Below, one piece after another: positions 1 through 10,506 of a stretch of DNA of 64,000 nucleotides. Below the pieces are notes generated by a model. The model saw only the letters and a program-made list of their open reading frames with translations, had not been told where the DNA came from and searched no databases. Origin of the DNA: Thalassia testudinum (lineage: Eukaryota > Streptophyta > Magnoliopsida > Alismatales > Hydrocharitaceae). The number at the start of each line of letters is the position of its first letter. Position 1 is the first letter of the stretch. The stretch is taken from assembly GCA_037157565.1 (NCBI GenBank), contig JAZHRO010000003.1:39569001-39633000 (forward strand), read 5' to 3'. Made by a program: the position numbers and the translations under genes.

Positions 1-185
1 ATATATATATATACATATCTATATACATATATATATACATATATATAGTAATATATATATATACTTATATACATATATATACACATATATATCTATATAT
101 ATATATCTATGCATATATAACTATACATTTATATATATATATAGATATATTTACTTATATGCATACATATGTACATATATTTTCA
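1..185. repeat. TA-rich microsatellite inside the element C LTR
   Basis: Imperfect alternating TATA/TATG/CATA sequence, cut by the left edge. The same microsatellite lies at the equivalent place in the E and J LTRs, so it belongs to the LTR and is not an independent locus. Confidence 0.85.
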
Positions 186-867
186 TGTTATTTATTATAC
201 GCTGTATCGTGGGGATATCTGCACCAGTTGCTGATATTCCCTGATACACGCGTACAAAAAAAGCGTGGTCCCATACATCATCCATCCTCCATCCACACTG
301 CACGCGGCACCTAGTCGTGTTGGTTGCGTCTCTCTAGACGTCGACTGACTCGACATAGTGCTACACTCCATCGCCACCTCCACCCCCACCCCTTTATATA
401 TATACTACATTTATATATATACATACTATATTTACTTTCTGTCTATTTGCTTTTCTGTTAGTAAAAAGATAAAAAAAATACATAAAAAAAGAAAAGATAA
501 TCTTTAACTTGCAGGTACCTCGTCTTGCGGGTAGCAAGACTTGTTTTGGGACTCTGTTTGGCTAAAAGCCAAGGACACAATTTTGAGGGTGTGCCTCAAG
601 AACAAGGATTACCATAAAAAACCTAAATAAGAAAAAACACCAAAAACACAATACATGAACGGAAGAGACGTGTTTTAAGGAAAACGTAGAAACTCGACTT
701 TAACCCCACTTCCCTGTGTTCGACCCTGGGCCTAAAAGTGACAAGATAAAATCAATTAGGCCAGGTTAAAAATTTTGTAAAGAGATGGTTAGGTCCAAAT
801 TAGGTTAACCACTATACACATTTCAACGATAAAAATATCATATTAACAACCTATTCGGGCCGACCCA
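1..867 (+). repeat. Element C: end of an E/J-family LTR in + orientation
   Basis: The stretch is the reverse complement of the U5 end of the E and J LTRs (compare 16834-17540, 24456-25130 and 57488-58180). It shares the TA microsatellite, the block around the TTCGACC motif, and a terminus ending CGACCCA at 867. The next bases are not the PBS flank that follows the 5' LTR of E; they are the gag sequence of element B. So 867 is the outer end of a + strand insertion. It is either the 3' LTR of a full element lying to the left or a solo LTR. The start is outside the window, so the target duplication cannot be checked; the right copy would be TCACC at 868-872. Confidence 0.82.
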
Positions 868-1490
868 TCACCCCGCAAGAAGCATCGACGTGATTTTTGA
901 GTTGCTCAATCAACCTGTGGTAGAAGATCTGCACGAGTTGCCATTTCGGCACCTCCTATTGTGGACACCTCCGCAATAGGTCCTGGAATCTCTCCCAGGC
1001 CACATGAAACTACTCCCCTGGCTGCTAGGCAAAGGTAGTGATTGCCCAACTCAAGGCATTGGTACGTCCGACAGGGAGGAATTTCTTCAAAAAAGTTGAT
1101 TTCAACTCATTCCAAGTTGCAATTGGTCTTCCTATAGTCCTGTACCAATGAGCGGCTTTATCCTTAAGAGAGTGGGAGAAGAGCCTCATGATCATTTGCT
1201 CATCATTCACATTTCATGCCTTGGTGGTCTAGATCAAAGTGGTCTAGTCCTCCAAGTGCTGAAACGGGTCTTCGGAGCCAAGCCCATGGTAATGTTTGAT
1301 TAGGCTTAACACCTGGGGCTTGATTTCTACATCTTCGGCCAGAATCTGGATGCCGGAACATTCCTTGTAATTTGAACGATCATAAAAAATCCTTCAAGGG
1401 CTGAGCGCCCGGCATTCTCTGCATTTGTTCCAACTGCCTTTGGAAATCCTCCTGTGGATCCCAAGGTAGAGGAGGCTGTTGATCGGCCAT
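868..1490 (-). pseudogene. gag: gag N-terminal and core part of element B (broken, truncated)
   Basis: Gag is the capsid-forming structural protein of LTR retrotransposons. The reading starts at the minus-strand ATG at 1488-1490 with MADQQPPLP, the same start as gag of element D at 46965. An open stretch (about 1025-1210) carries the retrotransposon gag core with AAHWYRTIGRPI and FLKKFLPVGRTNAL, matching D at 46375-46842. A frameshift near 1385 separates the N-terminal arm from the core. The last part, homologous to 46330-46420 in D, ends at the junction with element C. The copy is dead. Confidence 0.8.
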
Positions 1491-2792
1491 GGGATCAATT
1501 TGACCAAAATCTAATTTACACCTTCTAGAATACTCAAGTGGTCCTTCCAATCAGGGATTCAATGATCGTCTTCCTAGGATAAACTTGGAAAAGGTCGAAA
1601 GGATTGGGGATAAGGACCCTGCAGCACAACAAGACAAGCCTGTCCTTAACTGGGGTAGCCTAAGGAGCTACAGACTCCCAAAACCCACCTTAAGATTATA
1701 AATGATTTACTCTACTCGTGTTTGCTCAATCCAACCAGTTAGGAGGGACTGGGGAGAAGGTTCTTCCTTCAAATTGCGCCTCCAGTTCCTAGTGTACCCC
1801 CCAGCCATGGTTGTTTGACACTACTCCCCTAGCTAGACATCAGATTAATCAGTACAAGTAGGTTAATCAAAAACAATCTCAGACTAGGCCCTGAAGAGTA
1901 ATCAATCCTTAAGGTCAATGTCTACTCGATTTTATTAAGGCCTGAGATTGTAGTGCTTATGGAATGTGATGGGCCCTTAAATGGGTTGTGCCATTAATGA
2001 TTGATTGAGAATTGTGTAAGTGAGTGCACAACTAGGGTTTTCAAGCAAGATTATTTGTGATGTCTAGATTTTAATGTTCAAATCTTGCTTAAGTAGCTTT
2101 TAGGGTTTAAAATTAGGTTGATTTCAATCAAGTTTGAGGCAAACTAAGTTTTCAAGCACGGGTGAAGATTGCCTTCCTTTAAAAACAGAGGTAAAGTGGA
2201 CTGCCTGGTATGAACCTAGATTGAAAACCCGTAGAAGAAGCTACTTGATGAGTTGATTTTAGGTTGACTGGTGCAGCCCAAACAACTCAAACAACTGGCC
2301 ACATCTGCACCACTAGGTTATGCACACAGAAATGGTTAACCTAGAATGATTTCTACTCTTTTATGTGTTGCTTTGTGTGTACCAGTTCCACAGATCAGAA
2401 CCCGGTTGAGTAGAAGCAAATCAAGTAAGTTAAGTGCCTTGAATATGGGTGCATGTTGTGTGTCTGTTGAAAAATACCGCACAAAATTATCTTTTTGTTT
2501 TTTTTTATAAGTGAGGGTGGAATGAGTGTGAGTGAAAATCAAAACAACCAAACTAATCCTAGGATTTATGCAAACACCTAGGTTAATTGGAATTTGAATT
2601 TAATGTGACAAATGAAATCTATGGAGGGGGGAAGAATGGGGAGCACTTATAATTGTCCTCAACTGCACTTTACACCAGTCTACCGCTTGATGATTCTCTG
2701 ATGGAGGTCTCTGCAAAACAATAGACACAAGAGAAAGCAAGTTAGAAGACAACAAAGTGTGTGAAATGCAAAAAGAAGATCTGAAATTGTTG
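1491..2792 (-). other. Untranslated leader of element B
   Basis: Stretch between PBS and gag with no convincing gene. It holds blocks shared with the leaders of D, G and A2. One is at about 1740-1850: the reverse complement of GGAAGAACCTTCTCC, then a palindromic CTAGCTAG. The other is the CAAGCAAGATTATT block near 2040. A 71-codon minus frame (2336-2551) has a counterpart in G, but it is broken in A2, so I do not call it coding. Confidence 0.6.
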
Positions 2793-2812
2793 CCTCCCTG
2801 GCAATGGTGACA
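2793..2812 (-). promoter_or_regulatory. Primer binding site of element B (degenerate, tRNA-Asp-like)
   Basis: Three bases inside the LTR end, the minus strand reads TGTCACCATTGCCAGGGAGG, a decayed version of the tRNA-Asp site seen intact in F. It primes minus-strand DNA synthesis. Confidence 0.65.
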
Positions 2813-2815
2813 AAA

Positions 2816-4559
2816 TGTTGAAGCTTCGGGTTACTATGCTATCGTATTTGGTTTTGCAAACCTGTCATTGTAGTTTGAAAGTGAAGAACTTGTGTTCAAC
2901 AAATAAAATTTATACTAGAATAGAAATCCCAGGTCGAACTCAGGGAGGCTACATCGATCTAAATTCCAAATTATATTTTTTTTAAGGCTTTTGTTGAAAA
3001 GCGAAGTAATTACAATGAAGCAATATAAACAATCAGAATAAGAGAGAGAAAGAAAACATTCATTTAATATTTCAGAACGTTTATATAAATAAACCAATGA
3101 CAAATTACACTAGAAAGCAGGAAAGCTATTACACTAGAAAGCAGGAAAATTCTACTATAGAAAGCTTGAAAGAGGAATGGGAGAGAGAAGTTATCCTCCT
3201 GGACGATCGCTTGGAGGATGAGCCAGATAGGACGACACCTGGAAGATGAAGGACGGAGTGGGAAGAAGGAGGTCGAGGCAGGAGGAACGAGAACGAGGTA
3301 GCACGTCATTGTCGTCATGGGATCCGCTTCCGAAATGGGGGTGAAAATTTGACTTTATCTCTCGAGGACATCCCGGGTGTGGGACAAGCTTCTTTTGAGC
3401 TTTCGAGAGGGAGAGAAGAGAAAGAAGGGATGAGAATTTCATATGGAGGGGGTCTCATTTTATAGTTTCAAGGAGTGAGGGAAATTTTGTCATTTTATGT
3501 TGAAAATCATTAATTCAAGACCTTTAGTGATGGATAAATCCGTCACTAAATGACTGAATGTGGCTGTAGTTGGCGGCACATGCGCCCACTCACCTCCCCA
3601 CGTTCAACGCTTATCCACGATCTCTCAATCTCGGTCGTTCGATCATGAGATTGAACGACTGAGAACATGTCCCCGCTGCTTTAAATGCGCACCTCATTAC
3701 GTGCGATGAGGCATTTCCTTGCCTCGTCAGATGGAGCGTAGATCTGATTGGGCATGCACGGCCACCCGATCTCCATCGTGTGTTCGATAGCACCTACTCA
3801 TCCGCACCCAATCGAAGCACCTTGTGGATTCGATCTTGCATCCTGATGCGGCCGACCACCTTATCCACTGCATTACACGGATGGATGGGCGAGCAGTGCG
3901 TTTGTGTGGCATGCGATTTGGACTATTGGATTGAGATCCAACGGTCAAGGATGCATCCTCCTTTAGTTTCAGAAGATGAAGGCGCTGGTCTGAGATCCAC
4001 TCTTAGCCATTAGATCTTGATCCAACAACGAAGAGGTGTTGGTGCTAGAGGCTTCGGTGGTTGTGTGCGACTAGTTGGGCGGCTGAGATGGTGCCACATG
4101 GTGCCATCTTGGCTGTCCATCTTCTAAGTGATGTAGAAGGTGCCACAGGTATCGGATTGAGATGATTTTCACATCGTTAGGCTGCGATTGTCGATCCGAA
4201 TCCATCTGTGTGGTTGGATTTGTTGTCTGATGTGTGGATTAACACCATCTTGGCCCTTGATCTTCTAGGGTTCCCTAGTCTCTATCTGATACAACGGATA
4301 TCCGATTAGAACGATCTTGGAGTCGTTGAACTCCAATCGTCGACCTGATCAGATCCGTACGGTTGGATCATCGATTCGATGGCCCAATAAAAAGTCGCCC
4401 TGTCCCTGAACTTAAAGGAGACAAATAATTTTCATTTTATTCAGACTAATCTAAATGCAAGATGATGCATGTTATGCAATATTTATAATATGTAATGCAA
4501 TTCTATGCTTAAAACATGCATAAATAGACATTTTATGTAGTATAAACATGTTTACATCA
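2816..4559 (-). repeat. 5' LTR of element B (about 1.74 kb)
   Basis: It matches the G LTR (38477-40214) along its length, starting TGTTGAA and ending in CA on the + strand. On the minus strand it holds a TATA box (3458-3464), a palindrome at 3521-3550 (arms CCTTTAGTGATGGAT and ATCCGTCACTAAA), and an upstream palindromic box at 4086-4109 whose central CACGTG has decayed to CACATG. The U5 motif lies near 2930. Confidence 0.82.
3458..3464 (-). promoter_or_regulatory. TATA box of the element B LTR
   Basis: The minus strand reads TATAAAA, at the same place relative to the palindrome as in G (39237-39243) and H (48258-48264, 49477-49483). Confidence 0.65.
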
Positions 4560-4560
4560 C

Positions 4561-6240
4561 CCTCCTACCACTACATATCCTCAAGATGATTACTATCCCA
4601 ACTCAACTTATGATTACCCACCCACTTGCTGGAATAACTTTGATTGGGGATATGATTCCAGACCTCAATGTCCAGGACCTAACCTTGGACATTATGATCA
4701 TGATTATTATCCTTCCTAGAGCTACACTGATTATAGATCACAGCCCTCTTATGAACAAACCAACCTAATCTACAATCAGGAAGGATATAACACCTACCCT
4801 CCCAGGATTTTACTGAATATAGGCCACCACCATTCTTTGAACAACCTGAAATGACCTACTATTAGGGAGGAATCCAAGAACCTCAATTTCTTGACTCCCA
4901 TATATTGAATCCAAACCCACCTAACCCTGAACCAAATAATTCGGTTCAGGTGAACCAAGTCCAGGATAGGGTGTTGGCAAACTTGCGGAACACTATGCAA
5001 TCTTTAGAAGCTTCGCCAACACTGTGCACTGAAGCATTGGAGCCTATGAACAAAATGATTAATTAACTTAATAGTTCTTTATTAGATTGGCTCCAAAATG
5101 TTAAGGATAGGGGATTAGGTGAGTTTCTACTTGGGAAATTATCGAGATTGAGAATGAAATTTGTAGTTGTCCTAGTCCAATCTTGGGATGATTCTCAAGA
5201 TGAACCCCCTTTAGGAGAGCTAATGTTAGAACCTGCTCAGGCACCTATCGGGGGGCATTTTTTATGAAACTAGCGATTACTAGGTTGGTCTAGAGCAACC
5301 CATTGAGAATAAATCAATTTTCTCACCTGAGATCCCGAGATAGGGAGCAAGTAAAAATGTATCTATAGACCAAGGAACAACATAATATTTTGAGACATAT
5401 ATAAATGATGATCAAGAATTCTTTCATTCTAAGGGTGAGGAATCTTTAACTGAAGTCTCACTTGAGCTCAAAGAAAATGGTTTTAGCGAGACAAATGGGC
5501 TTGAGGAATCTAATGAACTATTTGATAACTCGATCATTGAAGAATGTGATACTATTGGGGCTAACATGGAGGATCTGAATCCCAATTTACTAAAAGATTC
5601 AATCAATAGCCCCATCCCTCAACCACACCCCAAAGGGATTGATTATGTTTTTAATTTGCAAATCATTTTATGCAAGTCAATCTTGATTCAACCACAATTG
5701 TTGACTTGGATATTTTAGATGGGGTGTACAACGATCTTGAGGACTCGGAAATTGAACACTTGAGCTTGGAGGATAGGAATTTGGAAGTTAAAATCTGGGA
5801 GGCTAATTCTGAGGGAAATGCAATTTTGTATTTAAGGGTTCCTGTTGACCTAAAACAACCTACCTTCTACCAGGATCCTTATGATAATTTTAACACTAAG
5901 GATGTGCAACCCAGGTACATAACAATTGACTATCTTTCTTAGATAAACTCTAAGTGGACATATGACCCTAGTAAATCAGATTTAACCATTGTCTAACATT
6001 TTAGACTTGGGTTGCACACCACCAAACCACAGGCCTGGCACTGCAAACACAACAATCTCTAGTTCTAGGTGATTTTCATCTAGAAACATAGAACCACTCG
6101 ACCATGGGGCATGGGTCGGCAACATAATCTAGTCCACATTTGTGGACATCTTCTACCAATGGGTCTTGTGATCAATATTTTTATTCTGATCCTAACTCGC
6201 ACTTGTGAATTTCGAATTTCTTCTTTGTTTGTATATTAAT
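4561..6240 (+). pseudogene. ORF-X of unit A1 (unrecognised protein, degenerate)
   Basis: Function unknown. The + strand encodes, with many stops and shifts, the same protein as G (35442-37249) and A2. It has a tyrosine-rich N-terminal part with YPQDDYYPNS, DWGYDS and IYNQEGY (4561-4800); a predicted helical part with VQVNQVQDRVLANLRNTMQS and FLLGKLSRLRMKFVVVLVQS (4930-5230); an acidic part (5400-5940) with FETYIN and LEVKIWEANSEGN; and a hydrophobic segment (about 6175-6230). I see no gag core, zinc knuckle, protease, RT or integrase motif. Conservation in three copies, despite decay, suggests it was once a real protein. The first codons are cut off by element B. Confidence 0.62.
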
Positions 6241-6242
6241 TA

Positions 6243-6410
6243 GAGCTAAAGGCAATAAACTTAGCACGTGTGTAAACTCTTCACTCTCTATGGAGCCGAC
6301 CAGATTGTCATGAAATTCAGGTGATATTCCATTTTTTCTACCCTTTTCATGTCTTTATTTTTATATTGAGGACATTGCATCATTTTGGCATCGGGGGTGG
6401 ATAACTAAAC
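6243..6410 (+). other. Pre-PPT module and PPT1-like tract of A1
   Basis: It holds the block GGCAATAAACTTAGCAC, then after about 100 bases AGGACATTGCATCATTTTGG, then a purine run GGCATCGGGGGTGGATA. The same module stands after integrase in D (15413-15575) and after ORF-X in G and A2. Confidence 0.6.
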
Positions 6411-7669
6411 TTGAAATTATTTTGTTAGCTCTATGGAATTTCTTTTATTTTCTTTACAAAAAAAATGGAAAAAAATAAAAAATTCAAAAATAAAAAAAAT
6501 TAGAATTAGGAGAACAGAACTTAGGCGTTAGGAGTTGTTAACTTTGGGAAACAATACCTAAGGACCTAAACACTTAGACTCTTTAGGTCTTCGGGCTTAA
6601 TCAACCCGGGTGTCCACTAAAATGTTGACTTGGTCTCGAGTCCTCACCAAGTTAATTTTATTTTAATTTGGCAAATAAATTGGGGTGATAAGCATATGAC
6701 TTATCAACCCGCCCTCCGATTTAAGACAATTTAAGTCTAAGCATCTACACACTATTTGCACTGACTCACTTTTCATAAATTTTTACTGAAATTAGGTAGC
6801 TAATTAACCTTCTAAGGGGGCATGGCTGGCAAGTTGTTGGTGGCAACTGCTCATTGGTCAATTGTCCAGAGCCTAGCCACATGATCATTCTCTTCCTGCT
6901 ACCTTTAGGTAAATCTTAGATCAAGGAAGCCACCTACTTAGTAAAAAATAGAAAAAAAAGAAAGAAAAACCCAAAAAAAGGAAGAGAAGAAAATAGAAAA
7001 AAGAGAAAAAAATAAAATAAAATAAGCCACACTTCACTACATGAGTATGGCTGGCAAGTAGTCGGTGGTAATAGCTCAATGGCTGGTTGTCCAGAACCCA
7101 ACTCAAAAAAAATTCCCAAATAATTCCTAAAACACTTAGGGAAGAAGTAGGGAAGTAGAATAAATCGAAGAGATATACACTGGATTCACCCTTATGTTGA
7201 CACCATAAAAAATAAAAAAAAGTAGGAAGAAAGCTACCAATCGAAAAGATAAACATTTAGGTAGAAACTCTTACGGTCACCTAGGTTCGTAGAAACTTGA
7301 AGTCTATTTTAAGGGTCGCCTAGTGAGTCTATCACCTTTCACAAATTGCTTAGAACTTAAAGTTCCTTTCAAGTCTTGGGTGGGCTGGTAGTCGTAGAAA
7401 GTTACGCCAAAACCTTAAACTCAAAATTTCAAAAAAAATAGAAAAGAAGAAAGAGCAAAAAAAAAAATGTATCTTCCCTTTTCAAAATAAGGTGAGGACT
7501 CTGGCGATCTGCATTTTGGTAGACACCCAGTCACTACTGAGTTTTTGTAATTAGGTCCTTAGATGAAATTTTTTAATATAATCAACAAATCCTACCTAAG
7601 TAACCAGATCCTAATTCTATTTTTATACATAGCATTTATTTTAATTTAATTTTGCTAAGGACTAGTAAA
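6411..7669 (+). other. 3' untranslated region of A1
   Basis: No gene seen. It holds an inverted repeat GATAAG/CTTATC at 6687-6705, shared with D and A2. It also has two copies of a GGCTGGCAAG...TTGTCCAGA block (6822-6873 and 7045-7097), also doubled in D. Several A-rich runs are present. Confidence 0.55.
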
Positions 7670-7686
7670 AGATAAGCATGTGGCTA
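7670..7686 (+). promoter_or_regulatory. Polypurine tract (PPT2) of A1, degenerate
   Basis: GATAAGCATGTGGCTA directly precedes the LTR start TGAAAA. It corresponds to the reverse complement of the D tract (14206-14216), with two bases changed inside the G run. A weak stem TTTTGCTA/TAGTAAAA lies just upstream. Confidence 0.55.
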
Positions 7687-9283
7687 TGAAAAATACACAT
7701 TTAATTAGGATAAATTGCCTATTTATGCATTTTACTAAACATAGATAAGCATTCCATGTTATAAATATTGCATAGCATGCATCATTCTACATTTAAATTA
7801 GTTTGTATAAATTTTAGGCTAATTACGTCATTTTTTGACCAGGAGAGAAGGAGATTTAATTCGAGGCCTTGGATTGACGATCCGACCACACGGATATAAT
7901 CAAGATGATGATCGGAGTCCAATGCCTCTAAAATCATCTTAATCGAAGTCCTATAACACCATAAGCAGTTTGAGTAAGATCAACGGCCAAGGGACCTGGT
8001 GACGTAATTTAGAGCTTCAAATGACAAATTCGACCGCATTGATGGATTCGGGTCGACGATCACAGCCCAACGGCATGAAAATCGACTCAATCCGACTTCT
8101 ATAACAACCCTAGAAAGAAAAGAAGATAAATGACTCTGATCACTCCACGTGGCACTATCTAGGCTACCAATGGGCATGCATGCACCACCACATGCGTGTA
8201 GTGCACAGCAGTGGGTGGACATAGAGGCGAGTGCCAGCAGGTGTACGCGACACAGGCTTGTGGAGTGCGTGGGTGAGTACTGCGCGTGGGGCGCTGACGT
8301 TGGATCTTCATCGATGTTTATGGCTGTCACTAAATGTCTTATGTACGAAATGGATCCTTTCCTCCACTATAAAAGGACCCCTACCCCTACCATTCTTCTT
8401 TATCTCTTCCTTTCTCTGCCTCACCACCTCCAAGGCTCTAGAGAGAGCTTGTCCCAAGCCTAGGATGCCCTTCCAGAGTAGAAATCCAAATTTTCCCACT
8501 TCTCATTCCCCTTTGTGGAGTATCCCATGGCCATCCTCTCACCACCTTCGAGAAGGAGATCCTCGCCGCGATGCCATCCCATCCCACCCTTCGTCCTCCA
8601 ACGTCATTTTCCTTCATTCAACCTCTCACCACCTTCGTCCGGGCACCGTTAGAGTGAGTCGTCTTCCAAGGGACTATCAAGGGGGACTCTTCTCACCTCT
8701 CTCTATCTTTATTGCTTTTGTAGTATAGTTTCTTGCTTTCTTATCTTCAATAAACACTTGTTTATATAAATATATTGGTGTTCTCTCTCTCTCGATTATT
8801 TTGCAAGTAGAGTAGTTCGATATACATTCGTCAATCTGATCGCTTGCTTTCAAAAAATACAAAAGAAATTATAAAAGCAAAAACCAAAAAACCAAATAAA
8901 ATTGAAGTGTAGATTTCAAAACCAAATGTTTGCCTCCTTATGTTTGACCCGGGACTCCCTTGGAGTTTCCAGATAAATTTTGTCTACGACGACGGCTTCT
9001 CCGAAATGCTGATTTTCACTCTCCTTCAAGCAACAGTCAAAGGGGACTCTTCTCACCACTCTATCTTTTCGCTTTCTTATTTGTTGCGCACTCTATATTG
9101 AAAATATATGTAATTGTTTCTCTCTCTCTGTCTTATTTCGAAGTAGATTAGTTGATTTCATCGATCTGATATCTTGCCTTATTAAATGCAAAGAAATAGA
9201 GAAGGTAAAAACAACAAAGGAAATAAAATCGAAGTGTGGATTTTACAAAACCCTGATTTTCCCTTCCGGAAACATGGTCACCA
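7687..9283 (+). repeat. Shared LTR of element A (about 1.6 kb)
   Basis: It is homologous to the reverse complement of the B, G and H LTRs. A G-box CACGTG lies at 8146-8151 and a TATA box at 8368-8376. The U5 motif CCTCCTTATGTTTGACCC is near 8935, and the LTR ends in CCA at 9283. An internal repeat with a period of about 360 bases occupies 8681-9250: both copies begin with a GGGGACTCTTCTCACC block and end with GAAGTGT(A/G)GATTT. Confidence 0.75.
8368..8376 (+). promoter_or_regulatory. TATA box of the element A LTR
   Basis: TATAAAAGG on the + strand, about 220 bases after the G-box. It fixes the direction of transcription as +, opposite to most other elements here. Confidence 0.7.
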
Positions 9284-9286
9284 TTT

Positions 9287-9306
9287 TGGCATCGTTGCTG
9301 GGGAGG
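9287..9306 (+). promoter_or_regulatory. Primer binding site of A2 (tRNA-Asp-like)
   Basis: TGGCATCGTTGCTGGGGAGG lies three bases after the LTR end. It matches the expected TGGCGCCGTTGCCGGGGA at 15 of 18 positions. It shows that the shared LTR also serves as the 5' LTR of the right unit. Confidence 0.75.
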
Positions 9307-10506
9307 CAACGCCCTTTTGTTTTTTTCCTGCATTTTCTGCCTTACTTAACTTTTTAGCTCACTTTGCTTTTTTCTTTCCGTGATTACAGGCACCCTTCCA
9401 AGGTGAGCCAAAGTGGATAGATCATAGTAAAGTGTGATTTGAAGGTTCTGTAAGTGTATCCCCCCACCTACCCCCAAGATTTCCATTCCATCACCTAATA
9501 ACTCAAACTTAAATCAACCTAGGTGATTTTATAAACCCTAGGATAGATCTGATTGTTTGATTGTCACTTCACCTTAACTCACCCCCGATATATAATAAAA
9601 AAAAACTCTTTTCTTGTGGGATTAAGCTAAAAGTGACACAACTTAAAACACCCACAAATTTCTCGACATAAGGCGCACAATCACATTGATTCTACCACTT
9701 AACCGAAATCTGACTTATGGATCCAGTACACCTTAGCTTAATACACAAATAACTGAGTAGAAATTTGATTAGGTTAAACATTTTTGTGTGCCCTAATCAA
9801 GTTGTGCAACAAGGCAATTGCTTGAATTGTTTAGGCCACACCACTCAATTTAAAATTGATCCATCAAGTAGCTTGCCACTTAGGGTCAATTTTTGGGTCT
9901 GATTTTTAAAGGAATATGTCATCACCGATGTTTGCAAAACTTGGGGTGTTCTCTTGAACTTGATTGAATACACCAAAGATTAAACCCTAAAAGCTACTAA
10001 ACAAGGTTAAACCCTAAAAGACACATCATTAAATAACCTTGTTTACAAACTCTGGTTGTGCATGCAGACACAAATTAATTGATCATTAAGGACAAAACCC
10101 ATCTAAAGGGTCCATCACATTCCAAAGGCACAATCATCCCAAGCCTAATTAAATCTGAGTAGATGTTGGCCTTAAGGATTAACTTGCTCTTTGGGACTCC
10201 AAATGAGATTATTTTTATTAATCTACCTCTACTGGTCCATCTGATATCTAGCTAGGGGAGTAGCATCAAACAACCATGGTTGAGGGTATCAAAGGAATTG
10301 GAGGTGCAAGCCAAAGGAAGAACCTTCTCCCTTGTCCCTCCCTCTATTTGGTTGAATTGACCAGATAGAACCAGATCAAATCATTTCTTTTATCTCAAGA
10401 TAGGTTCTGAGAGTTTGTAGATCTTTAGGCTACCCACCTATGGACTGGTTTGGTTGATTATATTGCAGGGCACCTCTCTCTATTTTGTTTTCCCTCCTAT
10501 TTCACC
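9307..10506 (+). other. Leader of unit A2
   Basis: About 1.2 kb without a gene. Blocks shared with the leaders of B, D and G (there on the minus strand) include CTAGCTAGGGGAG near 10250 and AAGGAAGAACCTTCTCCC near 10316. Confidence 0.6.

Larger units (their letters stand above)
868..4559 (-). mobile_element. Element B: 5' part of an Athila/Tat-like Ty3/gypsy retrotransposon
   Basis: Read on the minus strand this is LTR (2816-4559), PBS (2793-2812), a leader of about 1.3 kb, then the start of gag, which is cut at 868 by element C. Its LTR is the same type as those of G and H and homologous to that of A. The upper end abuts element A1 at 4560, in the middle of ORF-X, where the bases CCCTC would be one copy of the target duplication. 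B is therefore inserted in A1 in the opposite orientation. PR, pol and the 3' LTR would lie left of the window. It carries true gag, so it is a candidate autonomous partner of the G-type elements. Confidence 0.82.

Noticed and set aside
2336..2551. A 71-codon leader frame in B resembling a 72-codon frame in G (37996-38214).
   Set aside because: The homologous leader of A2 does not keep the frame, and similarity is no better than in the flanking leader DNA.
8231..8728. A 165-codon frame in the element A LTR.
   Set aside because: It runs across the TATA box and through LTR sequence; the homologous parts of the B, G and H LTRs have no such frame.
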